From CAKZSB01 sp964573105 (lineage in GTDB: Bacteria; Pseudomonadota; Gammaproteobacteria; Granulosicoccales; Granulosicoccaceae), in assembly GCA_964573105.1 (NCBI GenBank), contig CAZNIS010000014.1, positions 1 through 64,000 on the forward strand: a DNA stretch of 64,000 bases, in the 5' to 3' direction. Numbering within the stretch: the first letter of the stretch is position 1; each line of letters opens with the position of its first letter. The notes beneath the pieces were generated by a model. That model made no database searches. It worked only from the letters and a program-made list of their open reading frames with translations, and was not told the DNA's origin. A program made the translations under genes and the position numbers. Positions 25,654 through 34,344 of the stretch are shown here, piece by piece.

Positions 25654-26826
25654 ATGGAGACCCTTGAATCGCCATTCGGATCACTTCAGTTGCAGCGCTG
25701 GCCGGTCCGGAAAAGAGATAACTTTCGCGCCTGGGACGCGGCAGATGAATTGATGTTGCAGCATCTGCACAGCGAAGGGCTGCTGCCGACCGATCAACCC
25801 GTCCGTCTAATGCTGGTCAATGACTCTTGCGGTGCGCTTAGCTGCGCACTGCATCAATGGCAGCGAGTTAACTGGTCCGATTCCAGTGTCAGTCATCGCG
25901 CGATGCAGGAGAATCTGATACTCAATGGATTGTCCGACGATAGTGTGTCGTCGCTTCCAGCGATGGATGATCCGGTCGGCCAATTTGACATTGTGCTTCT
26001 CAAGGTGCCCAAAATCACGGCACTGCTTGAAGACCAGTTGATTCGCTTGCGACCGTGTCTGCACCGACAGACGCTGTTTATTGCGGGCGGTATGGTCAAA
26101 CATATGCAGCCTTCGGCATTTGATTGCATAGAGAAAATCATTGGCCCGACCACGACCTCACTGGCGGTCAAAAAAGCGCGGTTGATTTTTGCACAGCTGG
26201 ATATGGATTTGCCGGTCCCGGTCAATCCCTACCCATCGAGTTATCTGGATTCGAAAGTCGGACTTGAGCTATTCAATCACTCGAGCCTCTTCTCAAGAGA
26301 GAAACTGGATTTTGGTACCAGTGTCATGCTTGCCCAGTATTCGGCCCTGCCGGCGGTAGATCGGTTTGTCGATCTGGCTTGCGGCAACGGCGTACTGGGG
26401 CTTGTCTATCATGCAGCGCACCCGGCTGCCGCGGGCGTGTACATCGATGAGTCATACATGGCCATTGACTCGGCGCGACATAACTTTGAAAAACATTTTA
26501 GCGACGATCCAGTGCCCGATGCGCTGTTTCAGGCGCAGGACGGTCTGACCGAACAGGCGAGCAACAGCACCGATCTTATTCTTTGCAATCCGCCTTTTCA
26601 TCAGCAACACGTACTCGATCGCAGCATTGCGCAAACGCTGTTCGACGACAGCAAGCGATGCCTGGTGCAGGGTGGTGAGATCTGGGTGGTGGCCAATCAG
26701 CACCTGGGCTATCACGTCATGCTGCGGCGCTTGTTCGGCAATTGTAAAGCGGTGGCGTCAACCAGGAAGTTTGTGGTGTTGCGCGCGATCAAGCGGCACG
26801 TCGCCAATACTGCTGACGGCGATTAG
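25654..26826 (+). CDS. rlmG: 23S rRNA (guanine-N2)-methyltransferase RlmG
   Basis: A 390-residue protein matching RlmG (YgjO), which makes m2G1835 in 23S rRNA using S-adenosylmethionine. It has the duplicated methyltransferase layout: a degenerate N-terminal domain and a C-terminal catalytic one with VDLACGNGVLGL (SAM binding) and CNPPFH (catalytic NPPF). ATG 25654 follows GGGGAG. It converges on the TetR gene, overlapping it by 4 bases. The spacer 25434-25653 must hold divergent promoters for it and the lipoprotein gene. Confidence 0.93.
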   Translation: METLESPFGSLQLQRWPVRKRDNFRAWDAADELMLQHLHSEGLLPTDQPVRLMLVNDSCGALSCALHQWQRVNWSDSSVSHRAMQENLILNGLSDDSVSSLPAMDDPVGQFDIVLLKVPKITALLEDQLIRLRPCLHRQTLFIAGGMVKHMQPSAFDCIEKIIGPTTTSLAVKKARLIFAQLDMDLPVPVNPYPSSYLDSKVGLELFNHSSLFSREKLDFGTSVMLAQYSALPAVDRFVDLACGNGVLGLVYHAAHPAAAGVYIDESYMAIDSARHNFEKHFSDDPVPDALFQAQDGLTEQASNSTDLILCNPPFHQQHVLDRSIAQTLFDDSKRCLVQGGEIWVVANQHLGYHVMLRRLFGNCKAVASTRKFVVLRAIKRHVANTADGD

Positions 26827-27422
26827 CGCAAAGCCGGGCTCAGCGCCTCGATCATCTGCCGTGCCATGGTCATTTTTTCCGGCTTCTTGTCACCGCTGCC
26901 AACCGGGCCATCGACGAGCAGATCGGCGAGACCGTGTACCGCTGACCAGGCCAGCAGTTCCTGTGCGCTGAAGCTGTCCGGATCGCTGTCGGTGATGGTC
27001 GCGGCAAACCCGCCCTTCAGGTAATTGCCGAGTTGATTGGCCGCGGCGCTGTAGTCCGGGTCATTGACGTATACCGTCTCTTCACTCCACATCGCGCGAA
27101 AAAATGCTGGCTTGTCGATCGCGAATTCGACGTAGGCGAGCCCAACGGCATGGAAAGGGTTGTCGCCCTGTTCGACAGCGCGTTCACTGGCCGTGGCCAT
27201 CGTCTCGGCCAGCTGCTGCAGCGCTCGGGTCGCAAAAGCGGTGAGCAGAGCGCGTTTGTCGGCGTAGTGTCTGAATGCCGAGGATGGTGACACCCCGACC
27301 AGTTTGGCGCAGGCTCGAAGTGTCACCGCCTCGAGACCGAACTGCGAGGCGAGCTGATCCACTGCATCGAGCAGCGACTCGGCGAGGTTGCCGTGGTGGT
27401 ACTGGTTTCGGTCTTTTCTCAC
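26823..27422 (-). CDS. TetR-family transcriptional regulator
   Basis: A 199-residue repressor. Its N-terminal helix-turn-helix (about residues 10-60) includes YHHGNLAESLLDAVDQLA and VSPSSAFRHYADKRALL, typical of the TetR group with a WHG-type C-terminal ligand domain. It is divergent from the DUF2852 gene, with a palindrome at 27506-27524 between them, so it probably represses that gene and itself. Ligand unknown. Confidence 0.88.
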   Translation of the reverse strand: MRKDRNQYHHGNLAESLLDAVDQLASQFGLEAVTLRACAKLVGVSPSSAFRHYADKRALLTAFATRALQQLAETMATASERAVEQGDNPFHAVGLAYVEFAIDKPAFFRAMWSEETVYVNDPDYSAAANQLGNYLKGGFAATITDSDPDSFSAQELLAWSAVHGLADLLVDGPVGSGDKKPEKMTMARQMIEALSPALR

Positions 27423-27505
27423 CGCGTAGGTCCAAAGTTGATGTAAACGATGTTCACTTTTTTTCTCGCAAAGCCTTGTATGTGGCTTCGCTGTCTGTAT
27501 ATTAT

Positions 27506-27524
27506 ATGTGAACGGTGATCACAT
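27506..27524. promoter_or_regulatory. Candidate TetR operator atgtga-N7-tcacat
   Basis: A 19-bp inverted repeat with 6-bp arms in the intergenic region between the TetR gene and the DUF2852 gene, beside an AT-rich stretch (tatattatatg). A further gttcac copy of part of the arm lies near 27452. Confidence 0.5.
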
Positions 27525-27616
27525 AAGTCAACAGGGGCTGTGGCTAGCAAACCGGTCATCGTTTTTTTGTCTATGGGAATCAGTTTATTGAAGTCTTGTT
27601 TTTACAGGAAAAAATC

Positions 27617-28060
27617 ATGACGAAATCAAGTGAGATGAATAGCGGATCAGCGGCGCGGCGGGCCAGATGCAGAGGCGGCAGGTGCGGTGGTCAGGGCAAC
27701 TGGAGTGCGGTCAACATTGCCGCGATGGTCGTCGGCTTTGTGATTTTCTGGCCAGTGGGGCTCATGGTTCTGTTCTGGATACTGTCCGGGCGCCATGTTC
27801 GCGATCTGCCCTCGGCGGTGCAGGGAATCTGGGCGCGCTTTTTTGGCAACTGGGGCAGCGAACGAGGGTTCGGCAGCGACAATGTGGTGTTCGATGAATA
27901 TCAGCAAACGCAGTACGATCGAATCGCTGAAATCAAAACTGAAATTCGCGAGCGCGCCCGACGCTTTGAGGAATTCAGAGCTGATGCCAGGCGGCGTGCT
28001 GATGAGGCCGAGTTCAACCAGTTCATGTCGAGTGCACCTTCGTCAGATGCGAATCGCTGA
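27617..28060 (+). CDS. DUF2852 membrane protein
   Basis: A 147-residue protein from ATG 27617 (AGGAAAAAATC upstream). A basic, Gly/Arg-rich N-terminus is followed by one long hydrophobic segment (AAMVVGFVIFWPVGLMVLFW) and a charged helical tail (RIAEIKTEIRERARRFEEF...FNQFMSSA), as in DUF2852 proteins. Function in the family is unknown. Under probable control of the divergent TetR regulator. Confidence 0.85.
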   Translation: MTKSSEMNSGSAARRARCRGGRCGGQGNWSAVNIAAMVVGFVIFWPVGLMVLFWILSGRHVRDLPSAVQGIWARFFGNWGSERGFGSDNVVFDEYQQTQYDRIAEIKTEIRERARRFEEFRADARRRADEAEFNQFMSSAPSSDANR

Positions 28061-28085
28061 CGCTGTCAGCGCAGGCCCGAAGCGC

Positions 28086-28105
28086 GGCGGAGCAGTTGCT
28101 CCGCC
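28086..28105. terminator. Hairpin between convergent DUF2852 gene and nhaA pseudogene
   Basis: Perfect 8-bp stem ggcggagc/gctccgcc with loop agtt, 25 bases past the DUF2852 stop and 24 bases past the end of the nhaA remnant. No U-run on either side. Confidence 0.5.
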
Positions 28106-28129
28106 AGTCGCTCAGGTGACTGCTGTGGC

Positions 28130-28703
28130 TCAGCTGTTGGCCGCTGGCGTGGCCTCAAGCGTTGATGGTGCACGGTTTCTGGTCGCGAAAAACAGCACGA
28201 TAAGCGCCCAAACCATCGACAGCGCGGAACCTGTCAGCACGCCAATTTTCATCGTCGTGGCATAGGCCGGGTCGGCGTACTCGTAGGCGAGAGTGCCGAT
28301 AAAAAAGCTCATCGTAAAACCGATACCGGTCGCCACTGCCACACCGTACAACATCATCCAGTTCGCGCCCTCTGGCATGCGTACCAGGCCGCTTCTGATC
28401 GCGAGCCAGACCGGCAGGAAAACCCCGATCTGCTTGCCGAAAAACAAGCTTGCGGCAACGTTTTAACTCAAGACCGATTAACAGGAAACAAATCGCCATC
28501 AAGCCATCGTTGATCCACAGCAACAGTGGTTTATCGATCGCAAACTCACCCAGAATGATCGCAGTCCTGGTGGCAAAGAACTCGGCGTGCAACGTCGCCA
28601 GTGACGAATTTGCGATCAGCAGCGATAAAATCGCCGCACTCATCAGGATTAAGCCTGCCGAGGACTCCCAACGGATGAAATTTCGCAGTGCTCGCATCGG
28701 CAT
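28130..28703 (-). pseudogene. nhaA: NhaA Na+/H+ antiporter, internally deleted
   Basis: The first 80 or so codons (28703 to about 28458) encode an NhaA N-terminus: GLILMSAAILSLLIANSS, LLLWINDGLMAICFLLIGLELKR. Immediately after ELKR the frame shifts and the sequence continues in another frame as the last 100 or so residues of NhaA: FFGKQIGVFLPVWLA, LPEGANWMMLYGV, GIGFTMSFFIG. Roughly 200 residues are missing, including the paired aspartates essential for Na+/H+ exchange, so no functional antiporter can be made. Start could be 28703 or 28697. It is divergent from the exchanger-nhaR pair. Confidence 0.9.
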
Positions 28704-28887
28704 AACAGGCTGTCCAGTGATGAGTGAGCGGGGACATATTGACCAGGCAGGTGTTATTAAAGTCGAATTAATAGATTAAAAAGATCGAAAAAATCTTATA
28801 ATCAAATCGGAAACCACGACTTTATTCTGGCCGGTGGAGTGCCGAGACTATTGTTCAACAACAAATTGAACAGGTCTTCTATACACG

Positions 28888-29817
28888 ATGCTGTGGGATA
28901 TTCTCGCGATTGCTGCTGGCTGTCTGCTGCTTTTTTTTGGTGGCGACAGGCTGCTGGAGGGCGCGATCAGTCTAGGGCGTGCCCGCGGATGGTCGGCGGC
29001 GATTATTGGGCTGGTGGTGGTGTCGCTGGGTACGAGCGCACCGGAGTTGTTCGTCAGTGCAGGTTCTGCTTTGCAGGGTTATGGTGACATAGCCGCCGGC
29101 AATGTCGTTGGTTCTAATACGGTCAACATTGCGCTGGTACTCGGTTTGGCCGCTGCTATCGCGGTGCTGCCGGTCGATCAAATGCTGCGCAACATTCAGT
29201 TTCCGGTGATGTTGCTGATGGCGGCGGTGGCGTGGTTTGTACTGGCGGACGGTTTCTTTGACCGCGCAGATGGCCTGCTTGTATTTTGTTTGATGCTGGC
29301 CGGTGCGGCCATAGCGTTTCGCAGAAACAACACCTCGTCCGACGTGCCGGGTCATCCGCAGGAGCCGGTGGAAGGAAGCGGCTTTCGTCATGCGGCCAAT
29401 CTTTTGATTGGCGTGTTAATGCTGGTGGCGGGGGCTGAGTTTCTGATTTTAGGTGCGGTCGCACTATCGCGCGATCTGGGCGTGGCAGAAGCTGTGATTG
29501 CATTGACGGTAACCGCAGTGGGGACCAGTCTGCCCGAGATCGCAGCGACGGTGATTGCGGTGGCACGGCGGCAAACCGATCTGGCAGTTGGCAATGTCGT
29601 TGGTTCCAACATGATGAACATCGGTCTGGTACTCGGCGTGTCTGGCATGCTGGCACCTTTTGAATCTGGCGGCATTACCGGTTTTTCACTGGCTAGCATG
29701 TTTGGCTTTTGTCTGTTTGCCACGCTGGTCGCCATCGCGTTCGGGCGGTTTGTGCGCTGGACAGGCGTAATGATGCTGGCAGGCTATGCCGTGTATCTGT
29801 GGTATTTGCTTGTTTAA
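28888..29817 (+). CDS. Calcium/sodium antiporter (YrbG/CaCA family)
   Basis: A 309-residue inner-membrane exchanger with about ten helices and the two inverted alpha-repeats of the CaCA family: GTSAPELFVSAGS with GNVVGSNTVNIALVLG, and GTSLPEIAATVIAV with GNVVGSNMMNIGLVLG. The Glu in each GTSxPE is the ion ligand in the family. It exports Ca2+ (or Na+) against the other ion or protons. nhaR follows 11 bases later, so the two are probably one operon; with nhaA broken, this may be a target of NhaR (inference). Confidence 0.92.
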   Translation: MLWDILAIAAGCLLLFFGGDRLLEGAISLGRARGWSAAIIGLVVVSLGTSAPELFVSAGSALQGYGDIAAGNVVGSNTVNIALVLGLAAAIAVLPVDQMLRNIQFPVMLLMAAVAWFVLADGFFDRADGLLVFCLMLAGAAIAFRRNNTSSDVPGHPQEPVEGSGFRHAANLLIGVLMLVAGAEFLILGAVALSRDLGVAEAVIALTVTAVGTSLPEIAATVIAVARRQTDLAVGNVVGSNMMNIGLVLGVSGMLAPFESGGITGFSLASMFGFCLFATLVAIAFGRFVRWTGVMMLAGYAVYLWYLLV

Positions 29818-29828
29818 CCGGAGGCCGT

Positions 29829-30734
29829 ATGCGCCATCTCAACTACAACCACTTGTTGTATTTTCATACAGTTGCCAATGAGGGCAGTGTGGCCAGTGCA
29901 GCGCGGGTGTTAAATATCACGCCGCAAACGATCAGTGGCCAAATCAAACTACTCGAGGAATCACTCGGTCAGGTGCTCTTTGTCAAGGTCGGGCGCGGGT
30001 TGGTGATGTCTGAGACGGGTCAACTGGTAAAGGAGTATTCTGATGAGATCTTTTCGCTCGGGGCGGCGCTAAAGCAGCGATTGCGCCATGAGCCGGATCA
30101 TCCGTCACAGACGCTGCGGGTGGGTATACTCGATTCGATTCCGAAGTTGATTGCCGGCAAGTTGCTGGGTGACAGTGTGGCAGGCGAGGTAGACAACCCG
30201 GTGAAACTCGATTGCCGTGAGGGCAATCTCGATGGCCTGCTGGCAGAGCTCGCCGTGCATCGAATCGACCTGATTTTGTCTGACCGGCCTGTGCCATCGG
30301 GGTTGCACGTCAAGGCGTTCAATCATGCACTGGGCACCAGCAACATCGGTTTCTACTCGCCACCCAGGTGGGCAAAGAAGCTAAAGGCCGGCTTTCCGGA
30401 GTCACTCGCTGGCGTACCGATGTTAATGCCCAATGCCAGCAGCGCGCTGCGCCGCAGTCTGGATCAATGGTTTGACGATGTTGAAGTCGAGCCCGAGGTG
30501 GTGGCCGAATTTGATGACAGCGCGTTGATGAAAACCTTCGGCGATCTGGCGCTGGGGGTTTACCCGGCACCTGAAGTCATCGCATCAGATGTGGCGACCA
30601 AACACCACGGCGTCTACATCGGCACTGCGCAGGGTGTGCGCGAAAGCTACGTGATTATCTCACCGCAGCGACGCGTCAGGCATCCGCTGTTGAAGAAAAT
30701 TACCAGCGTCGGTCAGGCACTGCTGAACAGTTGA
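29829..30734 (+). CDS. nhaR: LysR-family regulator NhaR
   Basis: A 301-residue LysR regulator starting at ATG 29829 behind GGAGG. The N-terminus MRHLNYNHLLYFHTVANEGS and TPQTISGQIKLLEESLG are diagnostic of NhaR, the sodium-responsive activator of nhaA, and KVGRGLVMSETG is typical. The effector domain is complete, with no sign of decay. It is retained although the divergent nhaA copy is broken, so it either controls the exchanger upstream or other genes. Confidence 0.9.
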   Translation: MRHLNYNHLLYFHTVANEGSVASAARVLNITPQTISGQIKLLEESLGQVLFVKVGRGLVMSETGQLVKEYSDEIFSLGAALKQRLRHEPDHPSQTLRVGILDSIPKLIAGKLLGDSVAGEVDNPVKLDCREGNLDGLLAELAVHRIDLILSDRPVPSGLHVKAFNHALGTSNIGFYSPPRWAKKLKAGFPESLAGVPMLMPNASSALRRSLDQWFDDVEVEPEVVAEFDDSALMKTFGDLALGVYPAPEVIASDVATKHHGVYIGTAQGVRESYVIISPQRRVRHPLLKKITSVGQALLNS

Positions 30735-30755
30735 ATTTGCGCGCTGAATCGGCAA

Positions 30756-31535
30756 TCAGGTGCCAGTCCACTGTGGTGTTCGCTTGGCTAGAAATGCCTC
30801 CAGACCTTCGCGAAAATCATTGCTGGTGTAGGCCTGCTCGATCAGATCATGATCCTCGATCCCGCTGCTATGTTCGCGCAGGCGTCGCAGCGCCTCTTTG
30901 GTCACGCGCATGGTGATGGGGGCGTGGCCTTTCATTTGTTCGGCAAGTTCCTGCGCGCGTTTCAGTGGCTCGTCGGTGACTTCGCTGAGCAGGCCCGTGG
31001 CGAGCGCTTCATCGCTCTGAATCAGTCTTGAGGTGAAGATAATTTCTTTGGTTCGGGCGGCGCCCATCAGTGCGGATAAGCGTGCCAGGCTGGTTGCCGA
31101 CAGACAATTGCCGAGGGTGCGTGCTATCGGAAAACCGAATTTCAAAAAGCCGTTGCCGACGCGAAGATCGCAGCAGGCGGCGATTGCCGCACCACCGCCG
31201 GTACAGGCGCCCTGAATCGCTGCGATGGTGGGAATGGGCACCGATTCAATCAGTGTCAGCACTTCGTCCATTCGCGACTCGTAGTCGATCGCGTCCTGCG
31301 CGCTGCTGAAGTCTCTGAAGCCGGAAATGTCGGTGCCGGCTGCAAAGGCGCGATCACCGGCACCGGTGAAGATCAGCGCACTGATGCCAGCCGAATTCGT
31401 GGCGACCAGTTCTTCACAGATGCGCGCAATCTCATCGTACATGGCAAACGTCAGGGCATTGCGCGCCTGCGGCCGATTAAATGTGACCGTGGCAATGCCG
31501 TCGGCGGCACTGTAAATGATTTCATCGCTGGCCAA
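30756..31535 (-). CDS. Enoyl-CoA hydratase/isomerase family protein
   Basis: A 259-residue crotonase-fold protein. TTG 31535 was chosen as start because AGGAAG lies 6 bases upstream and the protein fold begins here (LASDEIIYSAADGIATVTFNRP); an upstream frame exists but overlaps the aminotransferase gene. Oxyanion-hole segments appear at FAAGTDIS and IQGACTGGGAAIAACCDLRV. The position usually holding the first catalytic Glu in hydratases does not stand out, so isomerase or hydrolase activity is also possible. It follows the aminotransferase gene after 34 bases, in the same operon. Confidence 0.88.
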   Translation of the reverse strand: MASDEIIYSAADGIATVTFNRPQARNALTFAMYDEIARICEELVATNSAGISALIFTGAGDRAFAAGTDISGFRDFSSAQDAIDYESRMDEVLTLIESVPIPTIAAIQGACTGGGAAIAACCDLRVGNGFLKFGFPIARTLGNCLSATSLARLSALMGAARTKEIIFTSRLIQSDEALATGLLSEVTDEPLKRAQELAEQMKGHAPITMRVTKEALRRLREHSSGIEDHDLIEQAYTSNDFREGLEAFLAKRTPQWTGT

Positions 31536-31569
31536 TGGTGGCTTCCTGTGGCTGAGGACGAGTGATGGA

Positions 31570-32757
31570 TCAGGCTGCTTTTGATGCGGGAGCGGCGTTG
31601 TCCTTGAGATAGTCCATCGCCGCTTGAACACCACCTGTGCTGTGCGGCACACCGGCTTTGTGCAAACCCATCTCGATGCCGGACAGCGTCGCCATCAGCA
31701 TCAGGTCGTTGAAGTCGCCGAGGTGGCCGATGCGAAACACCACGCCTTGAACCTTGGCGAGCCCGTTGCCGAGTGACATGTCGAAGTGTTGCAGGATGGT
31801 GCTGCGCAGTTTGTCGGCGTCGTGGCCGTCGGGGGTGCGAACAGCGGTCAGTACTGGCGAGTATTCGGACGGCACGGTGCACTGAACTTCAAGGCCCCAG
31901 GCCTCCACCGCCAGGCGTGTGGCAGCAGCGTGGCGCTGGTGGCGCGCAAACACCTGATCCAGCCCCTCTTCATGCAGCATGTCGATCGCCTCGGCAAGAC
32001 CAAACAGCAGGTTGGTCGCCGGGGTATACGGAAAGTAGCCGCGCTCGTTTGCATCGAGCATTTCCTGCCAGTCCCAGTAGGATTTGTGTAACTGTGCGGA
32101 CCGGGATGCCTCCAGCGCCTTGTCGCTAATTGCGTTGAACGACAGTCCGGGTGGCAGCATCAGGCCTTTCTGAGAACCTGAGATCGCCACGTCTACGCCC
32201 CATTCGTCGAAGCGAAAATCAGCGCTGGCAAGGCCACTGATTGTGTCGACCATCAACAGTGCGGCGTGGCCGGCCGCGTCGATCGCGCGACGGATGTCTG
32301 CAATCCGCGAGGTGCATCCGGTGGAGGTCTCGTTGTGCACGACGCAAACTGCCCTGATGTTGCCGGCGGTGTCAGCGCGCAGAGCTTTTTCGAGCAATTC
32401 CGGGTCGGCGCCTCGACGCCAGTCCGTGTCAATCAGTTTGGGTTTGAGGCCGTATTTCTCTGCCAGCTTTTTCCACATGCTGGCAAAGTGACCGGTCTCG
32501 ATCATTAGTATCTCGTCGCCGGGAGACAGTGTGTTGACCAGTGCCGCCTCCCATGCGCCGGTGCCCGATGCGGGGTAGATCACGACCGGCCCCTGACACT
32601 TGAATATCGACCTCATGCCGTTTAGCACGCGATAGCCCAGATCGGCGAAACCCGGACCGCGGTGATCGATCACCGGCATGTCGATGGCTCGCAGAATACG
32701 ATCGGGCACCGCACTTGGACCCGGAATCTGCAGGAAATGACGGCCAGCCTGACGCAT
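31570..32757 (-). CDS. Serine/alanine-glyoxylate aminotransferase (class V)
   Basis: A 395-residue PLP enzyme beginning MRQAGRHFLQIPGPSAVPDRIL; the frame extends upstream to 33024 but without a ribosome site and across the divergent gene. Class V features: PASGTGAWEAAL, ETSTGC, DTISGLAS and the PLP lysine in SGSQKGLMLPPGL. The family transfers the amino group from serine or alanine to glyoxylate, in the serine cycle or photorespiration-like salvage. There are no other serine-cycle genes nearby, so the exact donor is uncertain. Confidence 0.87.
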   Translation of the reverse strand: MRQAGRHFLQIPGPSAVPDRILRAIDMPVIDHRGPGFADLGYRVLNGMRSIFKCQGPVVIYPASGTGAWEAALVNTLSPGDEILMIETGHFASMWKKLAEKYGLKPKLIDTDWRRGADPELLEKALRADTAGNIRAVCVVHNETSTGCTSRIADIRRAIDAAGHAALLMVDTISGLASADFRFDEWGVDVAISGSQKGLMLPPGLSFNAISDKALEASRSAQLHKSYWDWQEMLDANERGYFPYTPATNLLFGLAEAIDMLHEEGLDQVFARHQRHAAATRLAVEAWGLEVQCTVPSEYSPVLTAVRTPDGHDADKLRSTILQHFDMSLGNGLAKVQGVVFRIGHLGDFNDLMLMATLSGIEMGLHKAGVPHSTGGVQAAMDYLKDNAAPASKAA

Positions 32758-32947
32758 GATTTGCTGCCTGGTAGAGGTGAACCCGGATGTTATCACAGCG
32801 CGGATTTGGTCGAGGCGGGGGATGCATTGGCGATCCCTGATGTGAGGCAGTGAAACAGCGTGCGCACGCGTGGCACGGATGATAGGCTGCGAGAAAGCAA
32901 ACGGTGCAGGCGCAGTCAGCCTGCGACTATCCAACTGAGGCTCACTG

Positions 32948-34246
32948 ATGAAAACCCTGATCACGTGCATCACTCTACTGGCAGCGGGAACCCTGGCGAT
33001 GGCGGACAATCGCATCGATACCATTCGACCGGACGCGCCTGAACTCGCCGCATTCGGTGATCACGCAGTCGGTGTTAAAACGCTGCAACTGGTGAACGAG
33101 AATCAAATCGATATTCTGAAAGTGGCCGATGGCGACTTGCCGCGCGGTGATCGAGCGCTGACCGTTGAGCTTTTCTACCCGGCCAGTGAAGCCGCCGAGC
33201 CAACTCCGTTGAACGCGTTTATGCGAGACGGTGAAACCGAAGTCCAGTTGCACGGCATATCCTCGCGCGATGCGGCCGCCGATATCGAGGGTGGTCCGTG
33301 GCCGCTGGCGATTATTTCGCACGGGTACCCGGGCAACCGCTTCCTGCTCAGTCATCTGGCTGAGAATCTGGCCAGCAAGGGGTATGTTGTCGCGTCGATC
33401 GATCACACCGATTCCACTTACCGCGACAAGGCGGTATTCGGCTCGACGCTGGTCAACCGTCCACTCGATCAACTGTTCGTACTCGATGAACTGGCGCGCC
33501 AGAGTGCGGCGCAGGGCACACCGGTCTCCGGACTGATCAATGCCGAGCGCACCGTGCTGATTGGCTATTCGATGGGTGCCTATGGTGCGGTGATTGTCGC
33601 CGGCGGCGGAGTGACATCGGCGTCTACGGAACTGAGCTGGGGCGCACCGGCAGGTACATTGGCTGTGCATCTGGCCGGCAGTGATACACATAAGCAATTG
33701 TTCGATGACAGAATTGCCGCTGTGGTTGCGATTGCGCCCTGGGGTATGGAGCGCGGATTCTGGGATGCCGACGGACTTGCCGGTGTGCGCATTCCGACGC
33801 TGTTCGTGGCGGGCAGCGAAGATGACGTATCCGGCTATGAAACGGGCATCCGCGCGATTTGGCAGCAGAGCACTGGCGCCGATCGCCATCTGCTGACCTT
33901 CGACAATGCCAACCACAATGCGGCAGCACCCTATCCGGCACCCGCCGAATCGGTCGCGATGAACGAGGCGCTAGGGTTTGCGCCGTTTGATCACTACGCG
34001 GATGCGGTGTGGGATACAGCCAGAATGAACAATATCTTGCAGCACTTCGTCACGGCATTTGCGGGCCGGCACATCAAGCAGGATGAGGCGTTCGAGCCAT
34101 ACTTGCAACTGCAGCCGATCGCAAACGAGGGTGTCTGGGCGGTGGCCGAAGACGGCACGAAAAAACCGGAGCACACGCATTGGCACGGCTTTGCCAATCG
34201 TACGGCCAAGGGCTTGCGATTCGAATTCATCGGCAGCGGCGAGTGA
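32948..34246 (+). CDS. Secreted alpha/beta hydrolase (PAF-acetylhydrolase/dienelactone-hydrolase-like)
   Basis: A 432-residue protein with a short signal peptide (MKTLITCITLLAAGTLAMA). The hydrolase core has the oxyanion segment IISHGYPGNRF, nucleophile GYSMGAYGA, a candidate acid in VAGSEDDVSGYE and a candidate His in DNANHNAAAPY. The layout resembles bacterial PAF-acetylhydrolase-like esterases. Periplasmic; the substrate is unknown. It is divergent from the aminotransferase operon. Confidence 0.8.
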   Translation: MKTLITCITLLAAGTLAMADNRIDTIRPDAPELAAFGDHAVGVKTLQLVNENQIDILKVADGDLPRGDRALTVELFYPASEAAEPTPLNAFMRDGETEVQLHGISSRDAAADIEGGPWPLAIISHGYPGNRFLLSHLAENLASKGYVVASIDHTDSTYRDKAVFGSTLVNRPLDQLFVLDELARQSAAQGTPVSGLINAERTVLIGYSMGAYGAVIVAGGGVTSASTELSWGAPAGTLAVHLAGSDTHKQLFDDRIAAVVAIAPWGMERGFWDADGLAGVRIPTLFVAGSEDDVSGYETGIRAIWQQSTGADRHLLTFDNANHNAAAPYPAPAESVAMNEALGFAPFDHYADAVWDTARMNNILQHFVTAFAGRHIKQDEAFEPYLQLQPIANEGVWAVAEDGTKKPEHTHWHGFANRTAKGLRFEFIGSGE

Positions 34247-34344
34247 CGCTGTGCTCCTGTCGGCCGAGTTGCGCTGGCGTTTGTCTGCAATGAAAAGTCT
34301 CTTCAACGCTGTCGCGGTGGCCGTGGTATCTCTGTAGCCTGACC

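Noticed and set aside
27506..27524. CRP-type site
   Set aside because: The arms TGTGA/TCACA are present, but the spacer is 7 rather than the required 6 bases; a TetR operator fits better.
32758..33024. N-terminal extension of the aminotransferase frame
   Set aside because: No ribosome site, sequence unlike the family, and it would overlap the start of the divergent hydrolase gene.
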